A stretch of DNA of 64,000 bases from Bradyrhizobium agreste (GCF_016031625.1 NZ_JACCHP010000006.1:124001-188000), one strand, 5' to 3'. Shown: positions 50,414-59,543, numbered from the stretch's first letter. Numbers and translations: made by a program. The notes: generated from the letters alone by a model not told the origin.

Positions 50414-50602
50414 ATGCTGGAAGAGAAGCTCAAGGAAGCGATCGTCGGCGAGTTGCAGCGTCAGGCCGCCGACCGGCCGCAATCGCTGAAGGTCCAGGGC
50501 GCAGGCGACGCGACGGACTCGGAGGAGCTGACCGTCAACGGCAAGATCGACCTCGGCGCGCTGGTCATGGTGATCGCGGGATCGGTCGCCGGCGGGCCTT
50601 GA
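50414..50602 (+). CDS. Hypothetical protein, 62 residues
   Basis: Starts 10 bases after the copper-binding gene stop (MLEEKLKEAIVGELQRQAAD). A charged helix precedes a hydrophobic end (GKIDLGALVMVIAGSVAG). It may be a small membrane-associated protein. No family recognised. Confidence 0.6.
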   Translation: MLEEKLKEAIVGELQRQAADRPQSLKVQGAGDATDSEELTVNGKIDLGALVMVIAGSVAGGP

Positions 50603-50624
50603 GCTCGATCCTCGACCCGCGGCC

Positions 50625-50882
50625 TCAGCCATACTCCTCGCCGATGCCGTATTCCCGGTAGATCTCCAGCGGGTCGAGCTCGGGAAACAGGCGGCATTTG
50701 GCCTGGGCGAGGTGCAGGCTCACCGCCGCCGGCTCTTTGCCGTTGGCGAGCAGCTTGCGGATGTCCTCCATATGCGCGCTCGGCTGGTGCTTCGGCTCGA
50801 GCTGCTCCAGCGCGACCAGGGCGGTCGCGAGTGCCTCGGTCATGACCCAGTCGTCGTGGCCCGTGATTCCCTTCTTCGACAT
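50625..50882 (-). CDS. Hypothetical protein, 85 residues
   Basis: Starts MSKKGITGHDDWVMTEALAT at 50882 (frame open to 51008). Mainly helical, acidic C-terminus ending REYGIGEEYG. No motif recognised. It is convergent with the copper-binding group. Confidence 0.6.
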   Translation of the reverse strand: MSKKGITGHDDWVMTEALATALVALEQLEPKHQPSAHMEDIRKLLANGKEPAAVSLHLAQAKCRLFPELDPLEIYREYGIGEEYG

Positions 50883-51167
50883 CGGAAGAACCCCAGATCT
50901 GGCGGCGGCGCAGTTTACCGCGCCTTCGACCAAATCGCCATTGAGCCGTTGCGGGCACCCTGCGCGGGCAGGGCCAAGGGGCCATGCTCCGGCTTGCCTT
51001 ATGGCCACGTGAGGCTAAAAGGCGGCAAGTTGCGGGGGCGGCAGTATCTTTATTGAAACAAACTTGGCGTAGACGGGCCGCATCCCGGCTCGCCGTTCGG
51101 CCTGGGTCCCGATCCCGCTACTTTCGCAACACCATAGGGTTGCGCCCCCCTCAAGGTTCGAGCCAGC

Positions 51168-51542
51168 ATGGTCTTTCTCAGTTTCGTCTACCGCTTCCTG
51201 ACTAATTTCGCCTTCATGGCGGTGGTCTATTTCAGCCTGAACTTCATGGAGAAGTATCCGAACCGGGCGATCCTGGCGATCCTGGTGCTGGTCTATGCCG
51301 CCATGCGCGCGGCCTCGACGCTGCGGGCGTTCTACTTCTTCCAGAAGATCGAGAGGCTGGAAGCCGAGACCAAGCGCCTTCAGGCTCCGATCAACGACGG
51401 TTCGGGGGGCACCACCGCGCGCAAGCAGGTGATCGCCGACGTCGCGCGGCTGCGCCGCGACGGCGAGCTCAAGTCCTACATGGACCTGTTCTTCCTGGCG
51501 CTGATCGTGCTGCTCTGCGTCGCCGCCATCATGCGGCAATAG
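51168..51542 (+). CDS. Hypothetical membrane protein
   Basis: 124 residues with two N-terminal membrane helices (FLTNFAFMAVVYFSLNFM and AILAILVLVYAAMRAAS), a charged coiled middle (FFQKIERLEAETKRLQAP) and a third helix near the C-terminus (LFFLALIVLLCVAAIM). Start ATG 51168. No family recognised. Confidence 0.7.
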   Translation: MVFLSFVYRFLTNFAFMAVVYFSLNFMEKYPNRAILAILVLVYAAMRAASTLRAFYFFQKIERLEAETKRLQAPINDGSGGTTARKQVIADVARLRRDGELKSYMDLFFLALIVLLCVAAIMRQ

Positions 51543-51546
51543 CAGC

Positions 51547-52884
51547 CTAGGCGCGCTTTTTCAGGCTGGCGACGCGGGTCGGACGGGGCGCCATGCCCTT
51601 GGAGGCCGCGCCGTTGGCCGCGGTGCTCTTCGCTGCGCTGCTCTTGGGTACGATGTCGACGGGCTGCGCGGCATGATCCGCCGCCGGCGCCACCTGGGCG
51701 GTTCGCCGCCCCTGCAGCTTGGCCGTCTTGCCTTTCGCGGCTCTGCCCTGCGCTGCCTTGTCCTTGGCCGGATGCGGCCTCTCGGCCGCCATGGCGAGCC
51801 GGGTCGCGGCGCGCCGCGATGAGGTCGTCGACATCAGCACCTCGACCGAGCCTTCCGGAATCGCGAACAGATCGCGGCCCGGCACGGGCAGGGTGGATGC
51901 GAGGTCCATCTGGCCCTTGCTCCGGCGCGGCAGCAGCGACTGATGCTCGACCTGCACATTGAGGTCTGCGAGCGCGGGCGCTGGCAGCGTCTTGGTCTGC
52001 GTGAACACGAATTGCGGCACGCGCGGCCAGCGCGCGATCGGCGTCGTCTCGGATGGCGGATGCAGCAGCCATTCGACCTGCGTGGTCGGCGTCGCCGGCC
52101 GCTCGGGGGTGGCGGGCACCACATGCACAATGCGATAGCCGCGCGCCTTGAGCTCGCGGATGATCTTGGGCAGCGCCGCCACCGTGCGGGCCTGAATGTC
52201 GTGCAGCAGCAGGATGCCCTTGCCCTTGGCCTCCAGGCGCTGGATCGCGAGCTGGTAGACGCGGTCTGACGAGACGTGCCGCCAATCATCTGCCGGGAAG
52301 TCGGCGCTCCAGACCTGGATGCCGCGTGAGATCAGATGGCTCTCGACGCCCTCGGCGCGCATCAGCCCGGGAATGCGGAAGAACGGGGCGAGCTGCGACG
52401 GATCGGTCATCGCGGCCGCGGTCCATTCGATGCCGCCATTGATCTCCGCCTCGGCCTTCTCGATCGGCATCCGGTCGAAGGTCAGCGGATGGTCCATGCT
52501 GTGCGTGCCGACGGTGTGGCCGGCCGCGACCAGCTTGCGCACGCCGTCCGGATTGGCCTTGGCCTGGTTGCCGACGATGAAGAACGTCGCCTTGATGCAT
52601 TCGTCGGCGAGGATCTTGAGCACCTGGTTGGAATATTTCGGGATCGGGCCGTCGTCGAAGGTCAGGACCACCTCATGGTCCTTCAGCGGCAGCGTCTCGC
52701 GGTACTGCATGGTGCCGATCAGCGGATGCTCGCGCGGATCGACCACGAGGGTGCGGGAGGTGCCGAGGGCGTCGGGGCGGCCCGGACAGTCGGCCGCAAG
52801 CGCGGCCGGCGAACCGGCGGTGAGCATTCCCAGACACAGGACGATCCACGATCGCGTCCGCAAAACAACGCTACTTCCGATCAT
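51547..52884 (-). CDS. Polysaccharide deacetylase (NodB domain), long form
   Basis: 445 residues with a signal peptide (TRSWIVLCLGMLTAGSPAAL). The NodB domain carries TFDDGPIPKY (metal Asp-Asp), TVGTHSMDHP (the two His ligands) and FFRIPGLM. The last ~180 residues are a low-complexity Ala/Lys/Arg-rich tail. It is paralogous to the gene at 53042: both begin the mature part with ALGTSR and share TLPL then EVVLTFDDGP. Periplasmic deacetylation of a cell wall or exopolymer is likely. The tail is unusual for the family and may bind an anionic polymer. Confidence 0.88.
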   Translation of the reverse strand: MIGSSVVLRTRSWIVLCLGMLTAGSPAALAADCPGRPDALGTSRTLVVDPREHPLIGTMQYRETLPLKDHEVVLTFDDGPIPKYSNQVLKILADECIKATFFIVGNQAKANPDGVRKLVAAGHTVGTHSMDHPLTFDRMPIEKAEAEINGGIEWTAAAMTDPSQLAPFFRIPGLMRAEGVESHLISRGIQVWSADFPADDWRHVSSDRVYQLAIQRLEAKGKGILLLHDIQARTVAALPKIIRELKARGYRIVHVVPATPERPATPTTQVEWLLHPPSETTPIARWPRVPQFVFTQTKTLPAPALADLNVQVEHQSLLPRRSKGQMDLASTLPVPGRDLFAIPEGSVEVLMSTTSSRRAATRLAMAAERPHPAKDKAAQGRAAKGKTAKLQGRRTAQVAPAADHAAQPVDIVPKSSAAKSTAANGAASKGMAPRPTRVASLKKRA

Positions 52885-53041
52885 GAACCTCGTCTGCCCC
52901 CATGCAATTGGCGCTTAGATAGGTCGGAGATGGCTCAAAACGGTTCAGCCGTAGCCGCCCTCATCTTTGCACGCCGTAGCATGAACAGAGTGTTAATTGG
53001 CTGCAAATCACCCCATTTTGCCCGGGCGTGACATTCCGGCA

Positions 53042-53869
53042 TCAGCGCGTATCGGCGTTCCTCTGTGATGTGCCCGTCGGTACGATGTGGACAACCCGAT
53101 AGCCGTTCTCCCTCAGATACCGCAGAAACGCCGGCATCATGGCGGCCGTGCGCGCCTTGTTGTCGTGGAAGAGGATGATGCCCTTGCCGCTCGCAGCGAG
53201 GCGCTCGGTGACGAGCTTCAACTGCTGCTCCGGCGTCATCTCCTCCCAGTCGCTGGCCCATAAATCGGCCCCGAACACAACGATGCCGCGCGACTGCAGC
53301 AGGTCGAGCTCTGCCTGGGTCGACTCGAAATAGGGAAAGCGGAAGAACGGGGTCGAAGGTGTCGTCGTCGAGGTTCCGTGCAGCGCCATTTCGTCTGCGG
53401 CAATGCCCCGGTCGACATCGGCAATGGCCTTCTCGAACGGAATATGCCCCATGAACGGATGCGAGAAGGAGTGATGGCCGACGGTGTGGCCCTCCCGGGC
53501 GATGCGCTTGACCATGTCCGGATGCTCGGAGGCGTGCTGGCCGATCAGGAAGAAGGTCGCGCGCACGCATTCCTGTTCCAGCGCCGCCAGCACCTTCGAC
53601 GTCGTCGGCGGGTGCGGCCCGTCGTCGAAGGTCAGCACGACCTCGCGATCGGCCAGCGGCAGCGTCTGCGGAAAGCTCTTCAGGCCGACGCGCGGATAGG
53701 TCTTGGGATCGACGCTGAGGACGCGCGAGGTGCCGAGCGCGTCCTTGCGCGGGCACTCGGCGGCCTCCGTCTCGGCGGTGCCGATGACGGTCGCGGCACT
53801 GCCGATGACGGTTGCGGCGAGCGCGCCCGCCATGGTCGAGGTCCACCTCAGTCCCAGCATCTTTGTCAT
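53042..53869 (-). CDS. Polysaccharide deacetylase (NodB domain), short form
   Basis: 275 residues, signal peptide (MAGALAATVIGSAATVIG) then NodB domain: TFDDGPHPPT, TVGHHSFSHP, FFRFPYF with the expected Arg/Pro, and GIILFHDNK for the base/metal loop. Normal length for the family, tandem paralogue of 51547. The gap between the two is 157 bases. Confidence 0.9.
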   Translation of the reverse strand: MTKMLGLRWTSTMAGALAATVIGSAATVIGTAETEAAECPRKDALGTSRVLSVDPKTYPRVGLKSFPQTLPLADREVVLTFDDGPHPPTTSKVLAALEQECVRATFFLIGQHASEHPDMVKRIAREGHTVGHHSFSHPFMGHIPFEKAIADVDRGIAADEMALHGTSTTTPSTPFFRFPYFESTQAELDLLQSRGIVVFGADLWASDWEEMTPEQQLKLVTERLAASGKGIILFHDNKARTAAMMPAFLRYLRENGYRVVHIVPTGTSQRNADTR

Positions 53870-53952
53870 TGCGCTCGGCTTTGCCTTGTGGGTATTGCCT
53901 GAACCATCAGCTCACACCACCCGTTCCAACCTGTCAAACGGCGAGGCGCGCC

Positions 53953-55374
53953 ATGGATGAACATCTGGACGTTGCCCCATTCGCTGCGGATTCGGTACTC
54001 GACCACGTGCCGATGCGCAATGAAGACGGTGAAATCAGGCACGAATTCGTCGAGGAAGTCGCGCGTGCGATCGAGGCCGGGGACAGCGCGGCGCTGCGTG
54101 CCTGCGTCGCGGAGCTGCACGAGGCCGACCTCGGCGATCTGATCGGTGCCCTCGAGCCCGACGACCGCGTCCGCCTGGTCGAGCTCACCGGCCGTGATTT
54201 CGACTTCTCGGCGCTGAACGAGGTCGATGAGACGGTGCGCGAGGAGATCCTCGAGGAGCTGCCGCCGGAGACGGTCGCCGAGGGCGTCCGCGAGCTCGAA
54301 TCCGACGATGCGGTCGAGCTCCTGGAAACGCTCGGCGCCGAGGAGCAGGAAGAGATCCTGGAGAAGCTGCCGCTCAAGGAGCGCGTCGCGCTCGAGCGCA
54401 GCCTGCTGTATCCGGAAAACTCCGCCGGGCGCCGCATGCAGACCGAGTTCATCGCCGTGCCCCAGGATTTCACCGTCGGCCAGGCGATCGACTACATGCG
54501 CGAGACGCCGGATCTGCCCGACCGCTTCTACGAGATCTACGTCGTCGACAAGGACCAGCACTGGCAGGGTGCGGTGCCGCTCGACGTGCTCCTGCGCACG
54601 CGCCGGCCGGTGGCCTTGACCGAACTCACCGACGAGGACCGCCGCCGCGTCTCCGTCCTGGAGGACCAGGAAGAGGTGGCGCGCATGTTCGGCAAGTACA
54701 ATCTCGTCGCCGCGCCCGTGCTCGACACCCAGGACCGCCTCGTCGGCGTCATCACCGTCGACGATGTCGTCGACGTCATCGAGGAGGAGGCGGACGAGGA
54801 CCTCAAGGCGCTCGGCGGCGTCACCAGCGACGAAGAGCTGTCGGATACGTTCCTCACCATCGCCCGCGGCCGCTTCAACTGGCTGCTGGTGAACCTCGCT
54901 ACCGCGTTCCTGGCGTCCTCCGTGCTCGGCCTGTTCGAGGGCCAGCTGGAGAAGATGGTCGCGCTCGCGGTGCTGGCGCCGATCGTGGCGAGCCAGGGCG
55001 GCAATGCCGCGACCCAGACCATGACGGTAGCGGTGCGGGCGCTGGCGACGCGCGAGCTCGGCTCCTCCAACGCCTGGCGCGTGGTGATGCGCGAGGCCCT
55101 GGTCGGCCTCGTCAACGGCCTCGCCTTCGCCGTGATCACCGGCATCGCGGCGGTGGCCTGGTTCAAGATCCCGGGCCTCGGCATCGTCATCGGGCTCGCC
55201 ATCATCTGCAACCTCGTCGCCGGCGCGCTCGGCGGCATCCTGATCCCGATGGCGCTGGAGCGCGTGCGGGCCGACCCGGCGGTAGCCTCCGGCACCTTCG
55301 TGACAACCGTGACTGACGTCGTCGGCTTCTTCTCCTTCCTCGGGATTGCGACGCTCTGGTTCGGGTTGAAGTAG
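53953..55374 (+). CDS. mgtE: Magnesium transporter MgtE
   Basis: 473 residues from the ATG at 53953. N-terminal superhelical regulatory domain (DLGDLIGALEPDDRVRLVEL), two CBS domains (about residues 150-275, for example DRLVGVITVDDVVDVIEEEA) and five C-terminal membrane helices including APIVASQGGNAATQTMTV, the GGN pore motif. Domain order and length are normal for MgtE. Confidence 0.94.
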   Translation: MDEHLDVAPFAADSVLDHVPMRNEDGEIRHEFVEEVARAIEAGDSAALRACVAELHEADLGDLIGALEPDDRVRLVELTGRDFDFSALNEVDETVREEILEELPPETVAEGVRELESDDAVELLETLGAEEQEEILEKLPLKERVALERSLLYPENSAGRRMQTEFIAVPQDFTVGQAIDYMRETPDLPDRFYEIYVVDKDQHWQGAVPLDVLLRTRRPVALTELTDEDRRRVSVLEDQEEVARMFGKYNLVAAPVLDTQDRLVGVITVDDVVDVIEEEADEDLKALGGVTSDEELSDTFLTIARGRFNWLLVNLATAFLASSVLGLFEGQLEKMVALAVLAPIVASQGGNAATQTMTVAVRALATRELGSSNAWRVVMREALVGLVNGLAFAVITGIAAVAWFKIPGLGIVIGLAIICNLVAGALGGILIPMALERVRADPAVASGTFVTTVTDVVGFFSFLGIATLWFGLK

Positions 55375-55388
55375 GGAGCGTCCTTGCT

Positions 55389-55539
55389 CTCGTGTCCCGG
55401 GCGCGCTGCAACGCTCTTGGCGTTGCTGCGCAGAACCGGGACCCAGCAAGCGGCACGGTATGCTGCGGCTAGATGGGCCCCGGCTCAGCAGCGCACCACG
55501 CCGCAAACGCGGCGCGCTGCGCTGCGTCCGGGGCACGAG
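55389..55539. repeat. Palindrome-ended dispersed repeat, copy A
   Basis: Begins CTCGTGTCCCGG (55389-55400) and ends CCGGGGCACGAG (55528-55539), an inverted repeat with one mismatch. The inner part contains GCAACGCTCTTGGCGTTGC (hairpin) and GGGCCCCGGCTCAGCAGCG. It shares a 40-plus-base identical core with copy B 180 bases downstream. It has REP/MITE-like form and encodes no protein. Confidence 0.75.
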
Positions 55540-55570
55540 TGGATGTTGGATTAGCCGAGGTCTCATACAC

Positions 55571-55709
55571 CTCGTGTCCCGGACAAGCTGCAACGCCTTT
55601 GGCGTTGCGGCGCAGAGCCGGGACCCAGAGCGGCAGGGCACGTCGCGGCGATATGGGCCCCGGCTCAGCAGCGCACCACGCCGCAAACGCGGCGCGCGTC
55701 CGGGGCACG
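55571..55709. repeat. Palindrome-ended dispersed repeat, copy B
   Basis: Same arrangement as copy A: CTCGTGTCCCGG at 55571-55582, inner hairpin GCAACGCCTTTGGCGTTGC, the same core, and CCGGGGCACG at 55700-55709. The direct arrangement of two copies suggests duplication or repeated insertion. Confidence 0.75.
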
Positions 55710-55768
55710 TCCATCATTTTTAATCCGGCTTTAAGCGACCTGCCGCATCATCGGCTCTGCTTGGGGGA

Positions 55769-56086
55769 ATGGGCATGCGGTTGCGGCTGAAGGCGGACGG
55801 ACGGATCGTCGAATTGCGGGATGGCCAGGAGTTTCCGGTCCAGCCGCTTGCGGTTCAGCCGACGGCCCATGCGGCGCCGGCTGACACCGGCCCGCTCGCG
55901 GTGCGCGATCTGCGCCGGCGCGCCCGCCTGACCCAGATGGAGTTCGCAGCCAGGCTCGGCGTTCCCGTCGAGACCATCCGCAACTGGGAGCAGGGCAAGC
56001 GCGCCCCGCGCGGCCCGGCCCGCGCACTGCTCGCAGTGATCGCGCATGCTCCGGACACGGTATTCCAGGCGCTCGCCAAGGCCTGA
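55769..56086 (+). CDS. XRE-family helix-turn-helix regulator
   Basis: 105 residues. The C-terminal half has an XRE HTH: RARLTQMEFAARLGVPVETI and RNWEQGKRAPRGPARALL. The N-terminus is a short beta-like segment (LRLKADGRIVELRDGQEF), as in HigA-2/antitoxin-like regulators. No toxin gene is adjacent, so a toxin-antitoxin role is not supported. ATG 55775 is a near alternative start. Confidence 0.83.
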   Translation: MGMRLRLKADGRIVELRDGQEFPVQPLAVQPTAHAAPADTGPLAVRDLRRRARLTQMEFAARLGVPVETIRNWEQGKRAPRGPARALLAVIAHAPDTVFQALAKA

Positions 56087-56207
56087 GTACAACCTTCCGT
56101 TAGGCTTGCGTCCAATATCCGGCCTGACTGCTGCGGCTTCCGTTGGCAGCATCATCGACCGGGTCCATAATGACTTCCGGGGCTGCCGCAACGGAAGAGG
56201 ATTCCTC

Positions 56208-57026
56208 ATGCTGTTCGTCGAGGCCAATGGCGCAAGGATTCCGGCGATCGGTCTCGGCACCTGGGAGCTGAGCGGAAGGCTGGCCGCGCGCGTGGTCGAG
56301 CAAGCGCTACGTTTCGGTTATCGCCATATCGACACCGCGCAGGTCTACGACAATGAGCGCGAGGTCGGGGACGGTTTGCGCGCCTCCGGCGTGCGCCGCG
56401 ACGACGTCTTCCTCACCACCAAGGTCTGGACCAACCATTTCGCGCCCCATGATCTCGAGCGCTCCGTCAAGGAGAGCCTCGCACGCCTGCGGCTTCCCTC
56501 GGTCGATCTGTTGCTGCTGCACTGGCCCAATCCTCATGTGCCGCTCGCGGAGACGCTGGGCGCGCTGTCGCATGCGAAGACGATGGGCCTGACCCGTCAC
56601 ATCGGCGTCTCCAATTTCACCGTGGCGCTGATCGAGCAGGCGGTCGCGCTGTCGGCGGAGCCGCTGGTCTGCAACCAGGTCGAGTATCATCCCTATCTCG
56701 ACCAGGCGAAGGTGAGGGCGGCCTGCGACCAGCATGGCCTTGCCCTCGTCGCCTACAGCCCGATCGCCAAGGGCCGCATCAAGTCTGACCAGACGCTGGC
56801 CGAGATCGGTCGCGTCCACCGCAAGACGCCGGCGCAGGTCTGCCTGCGCTGGCTGGTGCAGCAGAATGTCGCCGCGATCCCGCGCACCTCGCGCATCGAG
56901 CGCCTGTCGGAAAACATCGAGATCTTCGATTTCGAGCTGTCGAAAGACGAAATGAGCCGGATCGCCGCGCTCGCCAATCCGAAGGGCCGCCTGACCGACT
57001 TTGGCTTCGCCCCGAAATGGGATTGA
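56208..57026 (+). CDS. Aldo/keto reductase (2,5-diketogluconate reductase-like)
   Basis: 272 residues from the ATG at 56208. AKR motifs: FGYRHIDTAQVYDNEREVG with catalytic Asp and Tyr, TTKVW with Lys, and LLLLHWPNP with His. The C-terminal NADPH-binding part has AIPRTSRIERLSENIEIF. A complete, normal-length cytosolic NADPH-dependent reductase. Confidence 0.92.
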   Translation: MLFVEANGARIPAIGLGTWELSGRLAARVVEQALRFGYRHIDTAQVYDNEREVGDGLRASGVRRDDVFLTTKVWTNHFAPHDLERSVKESLARLRLPSVDLLLLHWPNPHVPLAETLGALSHAKTMGLTRHIGVSNFTVALIEQAVALSAEPLVCNQVEYHPYLDQAKVRAACDQHGLALVAYSPIAKGRIKSDQTLAEIGRVHRKTPAQVCLRWLVQQNVAAIPRTSRIERLSENIEIFDFELSKDEMSRIAALANPKGRLTDFGFAPKWD

Positions 57027-57075
57027 GAGGGACCCGGGGTATGCTAGGACCGCGGCGGCAACCCAAGATCGGGCG

Positions 57076-57918
57076 ATGGAACTGCGGAAGATCATACGGA
57101 CGGATATTGCCGCCTCGGCAATCGCCCATCTGACGCTGGTGGCGCTGATCATCGTGATCAGCGAGGTCCGTCCGTTTCACAGCCAGCCGCCCGAGACTGT
57201 CACGGTCGATATCGTCACGCCGGAGCAGGTGAAGGAGGAAGCCAAGGCCGGGGAGAAGGAAGAGACGAAGCCGCCGGAGCCGCTCCCCGATCTGAAGCTG
57301 CCGAAGCCGGATGCCACCGACAAGACGGAGGCCTCGGAGCCAGCGGCCAAGCCGCAGGCGCCAGCACCATCGCCATCCCAGCAGGCCTCGCCCGAGCCGC
57401 AGCAGAAGCAGCCGCAACCCTCGCAGGCCTCGAAGCAACGCGAGGCCAACGCGCAACCGCCGGCGCAGACCACGCCGCAGCCGGCCTATCAGGCGCCGCA
57501 GCCGGACGTCACCATCAAGTACGGTGTCATGCTGGGTCTGCCGCCCGAATTGCCGGTCGAGCCCAAAGGCGCCAAGGACGACGGCGGCGATGCCAACGCT
57601 TCAATCGCTGCGAAGCTTCCGCCCGAGGTTATCGCGGAGCTTCGCCGTCATTTGCGCACCTGCGCCAAGCTGCCGGCCGGCGTCGCGCCGACCGACAACG
57701 TTCATGTCAAGCTGCGCACCGTGTTCGCCACCGACGGCACGCTGGCGCGTGAGCCCATCCTGATCGAGGCGCCGCCGTCCGCCAAGGGTGTGGCCATCGT
57801 CAAGTCCGCAACGAGCGCGCTGCAGAGCTGCCAGCCCTACAAGATGCTGCCGGCCAATCTGTACGGCGAGTGGAAGGTGCTGGACCTGCCGTTCAGCCCG
57901 CGGGATTTCGGCGGCTAA
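57076..57918 (+). CDS. TonB/TolA-like energy-transducing envelope protein
   Basis: 280 residues: a cytoplasmic tip (MELRKIIRTD), one membrane helix (IAASAIAHLTLVALIIVISE), a long Pro/Lys/Glu/Gln-rich rigid spacer (~45-155) and a C-terminal domain of ~120 residues (PEVIAELRRHLRTCAKLP, VHVKLRTVFATDGTLA) with the TolA/TonB C-terminal character. It probably bridges to an outer-membrane partner. No ExbB/D or Tol genes are adjacent. Confidence 0.78.
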   Translation: MELRKIIRTDIAASAIAHLTLVALIIVISEVRPFHSQPPETVTVDIVTPEQVKEEAKAGEKEETKPPEPLPDLKLPKPDATDKTEASEPAAKPQAPAPSPSQQASPEPQQKQPQPSQASKQREANAQPPAQTTPQPAYQAPQPDVTIKYGVMLGLPPELPVEPKGAKDDGGDANASIAAKLPPEVIAELRRHLRTCAKLPAGVAPTDNVHVKLRTVFATDGTLAREPILIEAPPSAKGVAIVKSATSALQSCQPYKMLPANLYGEWKVLDLPFSPRDFGG

Positions 57919-58404
57919 CGCCCCCAGCCAGCTCTCGTGCCTGTGTCGCGGCCGTGTCAAGTCGTCATTGCGAAAACATTCCGCTTTACCGAAATTCGGA
58001 AATATCGTATGTGTCGCCCATCCCGGCTCAATCTCGAGGGGCGATCATGCGGTCGTCATTGTCGCGAGCCGGGCTTGCGGTGGACGCGGCAGCGTCGTGT
58101 ACGAGAGCTGAGGGCAGGGCGGATTGCTCTCCGTGAGCCCGAAGGCTTCGTACGGACGAGCGGCGCTGTCAGGTTCGTCGCGCCGGCATTTCGATGGCAA
58201 CGTGCACAACGCCGTCGAACCCTGCGGCGCCAACGAACCGCGCGTACGGCAAAACCGTGTGGTCCTGACCGTCGTTGCTACGGTCAAGCTCTGGCGAATG
58301 CGGCGCTCGCGTCAACCGGCGCGGGGCCGGTGACTTTCGCGGAGTGAGGGAGGCCAAAACGAACTCGGCTCCCGGGAGAGCGCGGCATAAGCCGTCCGAC
58401 CATC
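57919..58404. other. Gene-free stretch with decayed dispersed-repeat character
   Basis: 486 bases with several frames open on both strands but none with a credible start, composition or family. Its short GC-rich words resemble the repetitive intergenic DNA of this group. It leads directly into the structured element at 58405. Confidence 0.35.
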
Positions 58405-58519
58405 GCGCAGGGAAGGCCGTGTGTTGGGCTTCACCTGTATGCTGCTGTGCGGTTCTTCCTGCGTGTGCTTCTTCGCGCAGCGGACCGCGGGTGCCGCCGG
58501 CACCCGGCCTTCCCTGCGC
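58405..58519. repeat. Stem-loop element with 15-base terminal inverted repeat
   Basis: GCGCAGGGAAGGCCG at 58405-58419 is the exact reverse complement of CGGCCTTCCCTGCGC at 58505-58519. Near the 3' arm a second hairpin, GGGTGCC-GCC-GGCACCC, lies at 58489-58505. The whole could fold as a long structured RNA or be a dispersed element. Open frames through it (for example one starting MLGFTCMLLCG) look spurious. Confidence 0.65.
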
Positions 58520-58617
58520 CCTCTTGGCTCAAGAGGGCGGATTGACCAAGCAAAACTCGGGCGAATTGCGCCGCGAGACTGCGAAGGCATGTCTGCGAGC
58601 GCACGCCACGCTTCGCT

Positions 58618-58702
58618 CTCGTGCCCCGGACGCGGTGCAGCGCTTCCCTGGCGATGTGAAGCATCGTCCAGCAAGCGGTGCGCTGCAGAGCTGGGACACG
58701 AT
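58618..58702. repeat. Partial copy of the palindrome-ended repeat
   Basis: CTCGTGCCCCGG at 58618-58629 and a reversed GGGACACGA near 58693-58701, with a shorter inner part (GCTGCAGAGCTGGGACACG). It resembles the ends of copies A and B at 55.4-55.7 kb and stops just before the DUF599 stop codon at 58706. Confidence 0.55.
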
Positions 58703-58705
58703 AGA

Positions 58706-59419
58706 TCAGTGACCAAGCTTCCGCGCCTCTCCGCCATCCACCTCCGGCGCCATTGCGGCCCAGGCACTGGACGCGAACTGCCGTCGCCAGGTCACGACCA
58801 CGACCGCTGCCGTGGTCACGAACAGCACCCAGGGGCTGACGAACCAGCCGAGATAACCGAGCGCGAAGAAGAAGGCGCGCTGGCCGCGGTTGAAATGGCG
58901 GCCAGCGGATTCGAACAGGCGTGTGGTGCGGATGACATGGGCTTCGGCCTCGGCCGTGTCGCGCTGGGAGGCCGGCGGCATGCCGCCGAACAGGATCGCG
59001 ACGTAGTTGAACAGGCGGTAGGCCCAGGCGAACTTGAAGAAGGCGTAGACGCAGATCAGCACTAGGCCGACGCATTTCAGCTCCCACATTGCCGGCGAAG
59101 TGCTGAGGTCGACCGGCAGCTTGCTCAGGATCGTGATGGCATCGTTGGTGGCATGCAGCAGCGCCAGCGCGCCGCCGAGCGCGAACAGGCTGGTGGAGGC
59201 GAAGAAGGCGGTGCCGTTCTGAAGCGAGGCCATGATCTGCATGTCGACCATGCGCGTGTCGCGGTCGAGCAGCTGGCGCACCCAGACCTCGCGGTAGCGG
59301 TTCATGCGCGCCGACAGGCTGTCGCGGCCATAGGCCGAGTGCTCCAGCGTCAGCGCATAGACCAGCCACTCGATGATGAAGAAGCCGACGGCGGTGATGT
59401 CGACCCAATGCCTGCTCAT
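58706..59419 (-). CDS. DUF599-family membrane protein
   Basis: 237 residues from the ATG at 59419 (MSRHWVDITAVGFFIIEWLV). About five membrane helices; characteristic NRYREVWVRQLLDRDTRMVD and QNGTAFFASTSLFALGGALA. The domain is of unknown function but common in proteobacteria. The frame to 59515 adds no conserved residues. Confidence 0.87.
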   Translation of the reverse strand: MSRHWVDITAVGFFIIEWLVYALTLEHSAYGRDSLSARMNRYREVWVRQLLDRDTRMVDMQIMASLQNGTAFFASTSLFALGGALALLHATNDAITILSKLPVDLSTSPAMWELKCVGLVLICVYAFFKFAWAYRLFNYVAILFGGMPPASQRDTAEAEAHVIRTTRLFESAGRHFNRGQRAFFFALGYLGWFVSPWVLFVTTAAVVVVTWRRQFASSAWAAMAPEVDGGEARKLGH

Positions 59420-59543
59420 GTCGGTGTCCTCGCAAGGATTGCAACGATTGCCACGCATGACGGGACGCAGCAACGATTGATTGGCGGCAGGCGATGGCGC
59501 TAAAAGCGGCTGCAACCGCAGGACTCAAACGAAGGACAGTGAC

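Noticed and set aside
53866..55686. 606-codon minus-strand frame
   Set aside because: Shadow of mgtE extending into the repeat elements; no domain recognised.
55769..56086. Toxin-antitoxin pair around the XRE regulator
   Set aside because: Neighbours are repeat DNA and a normal aldo/keto reductase; no toxin-like gene is present.
58421..59065. Frame starting MLGFTCMLLCG in the 58.4-kb region
   Set aside because: Lies within the stem-loop/repeat element and then runs antisense to the DUF599 gene; likely a spurious repeat-derived ORF.
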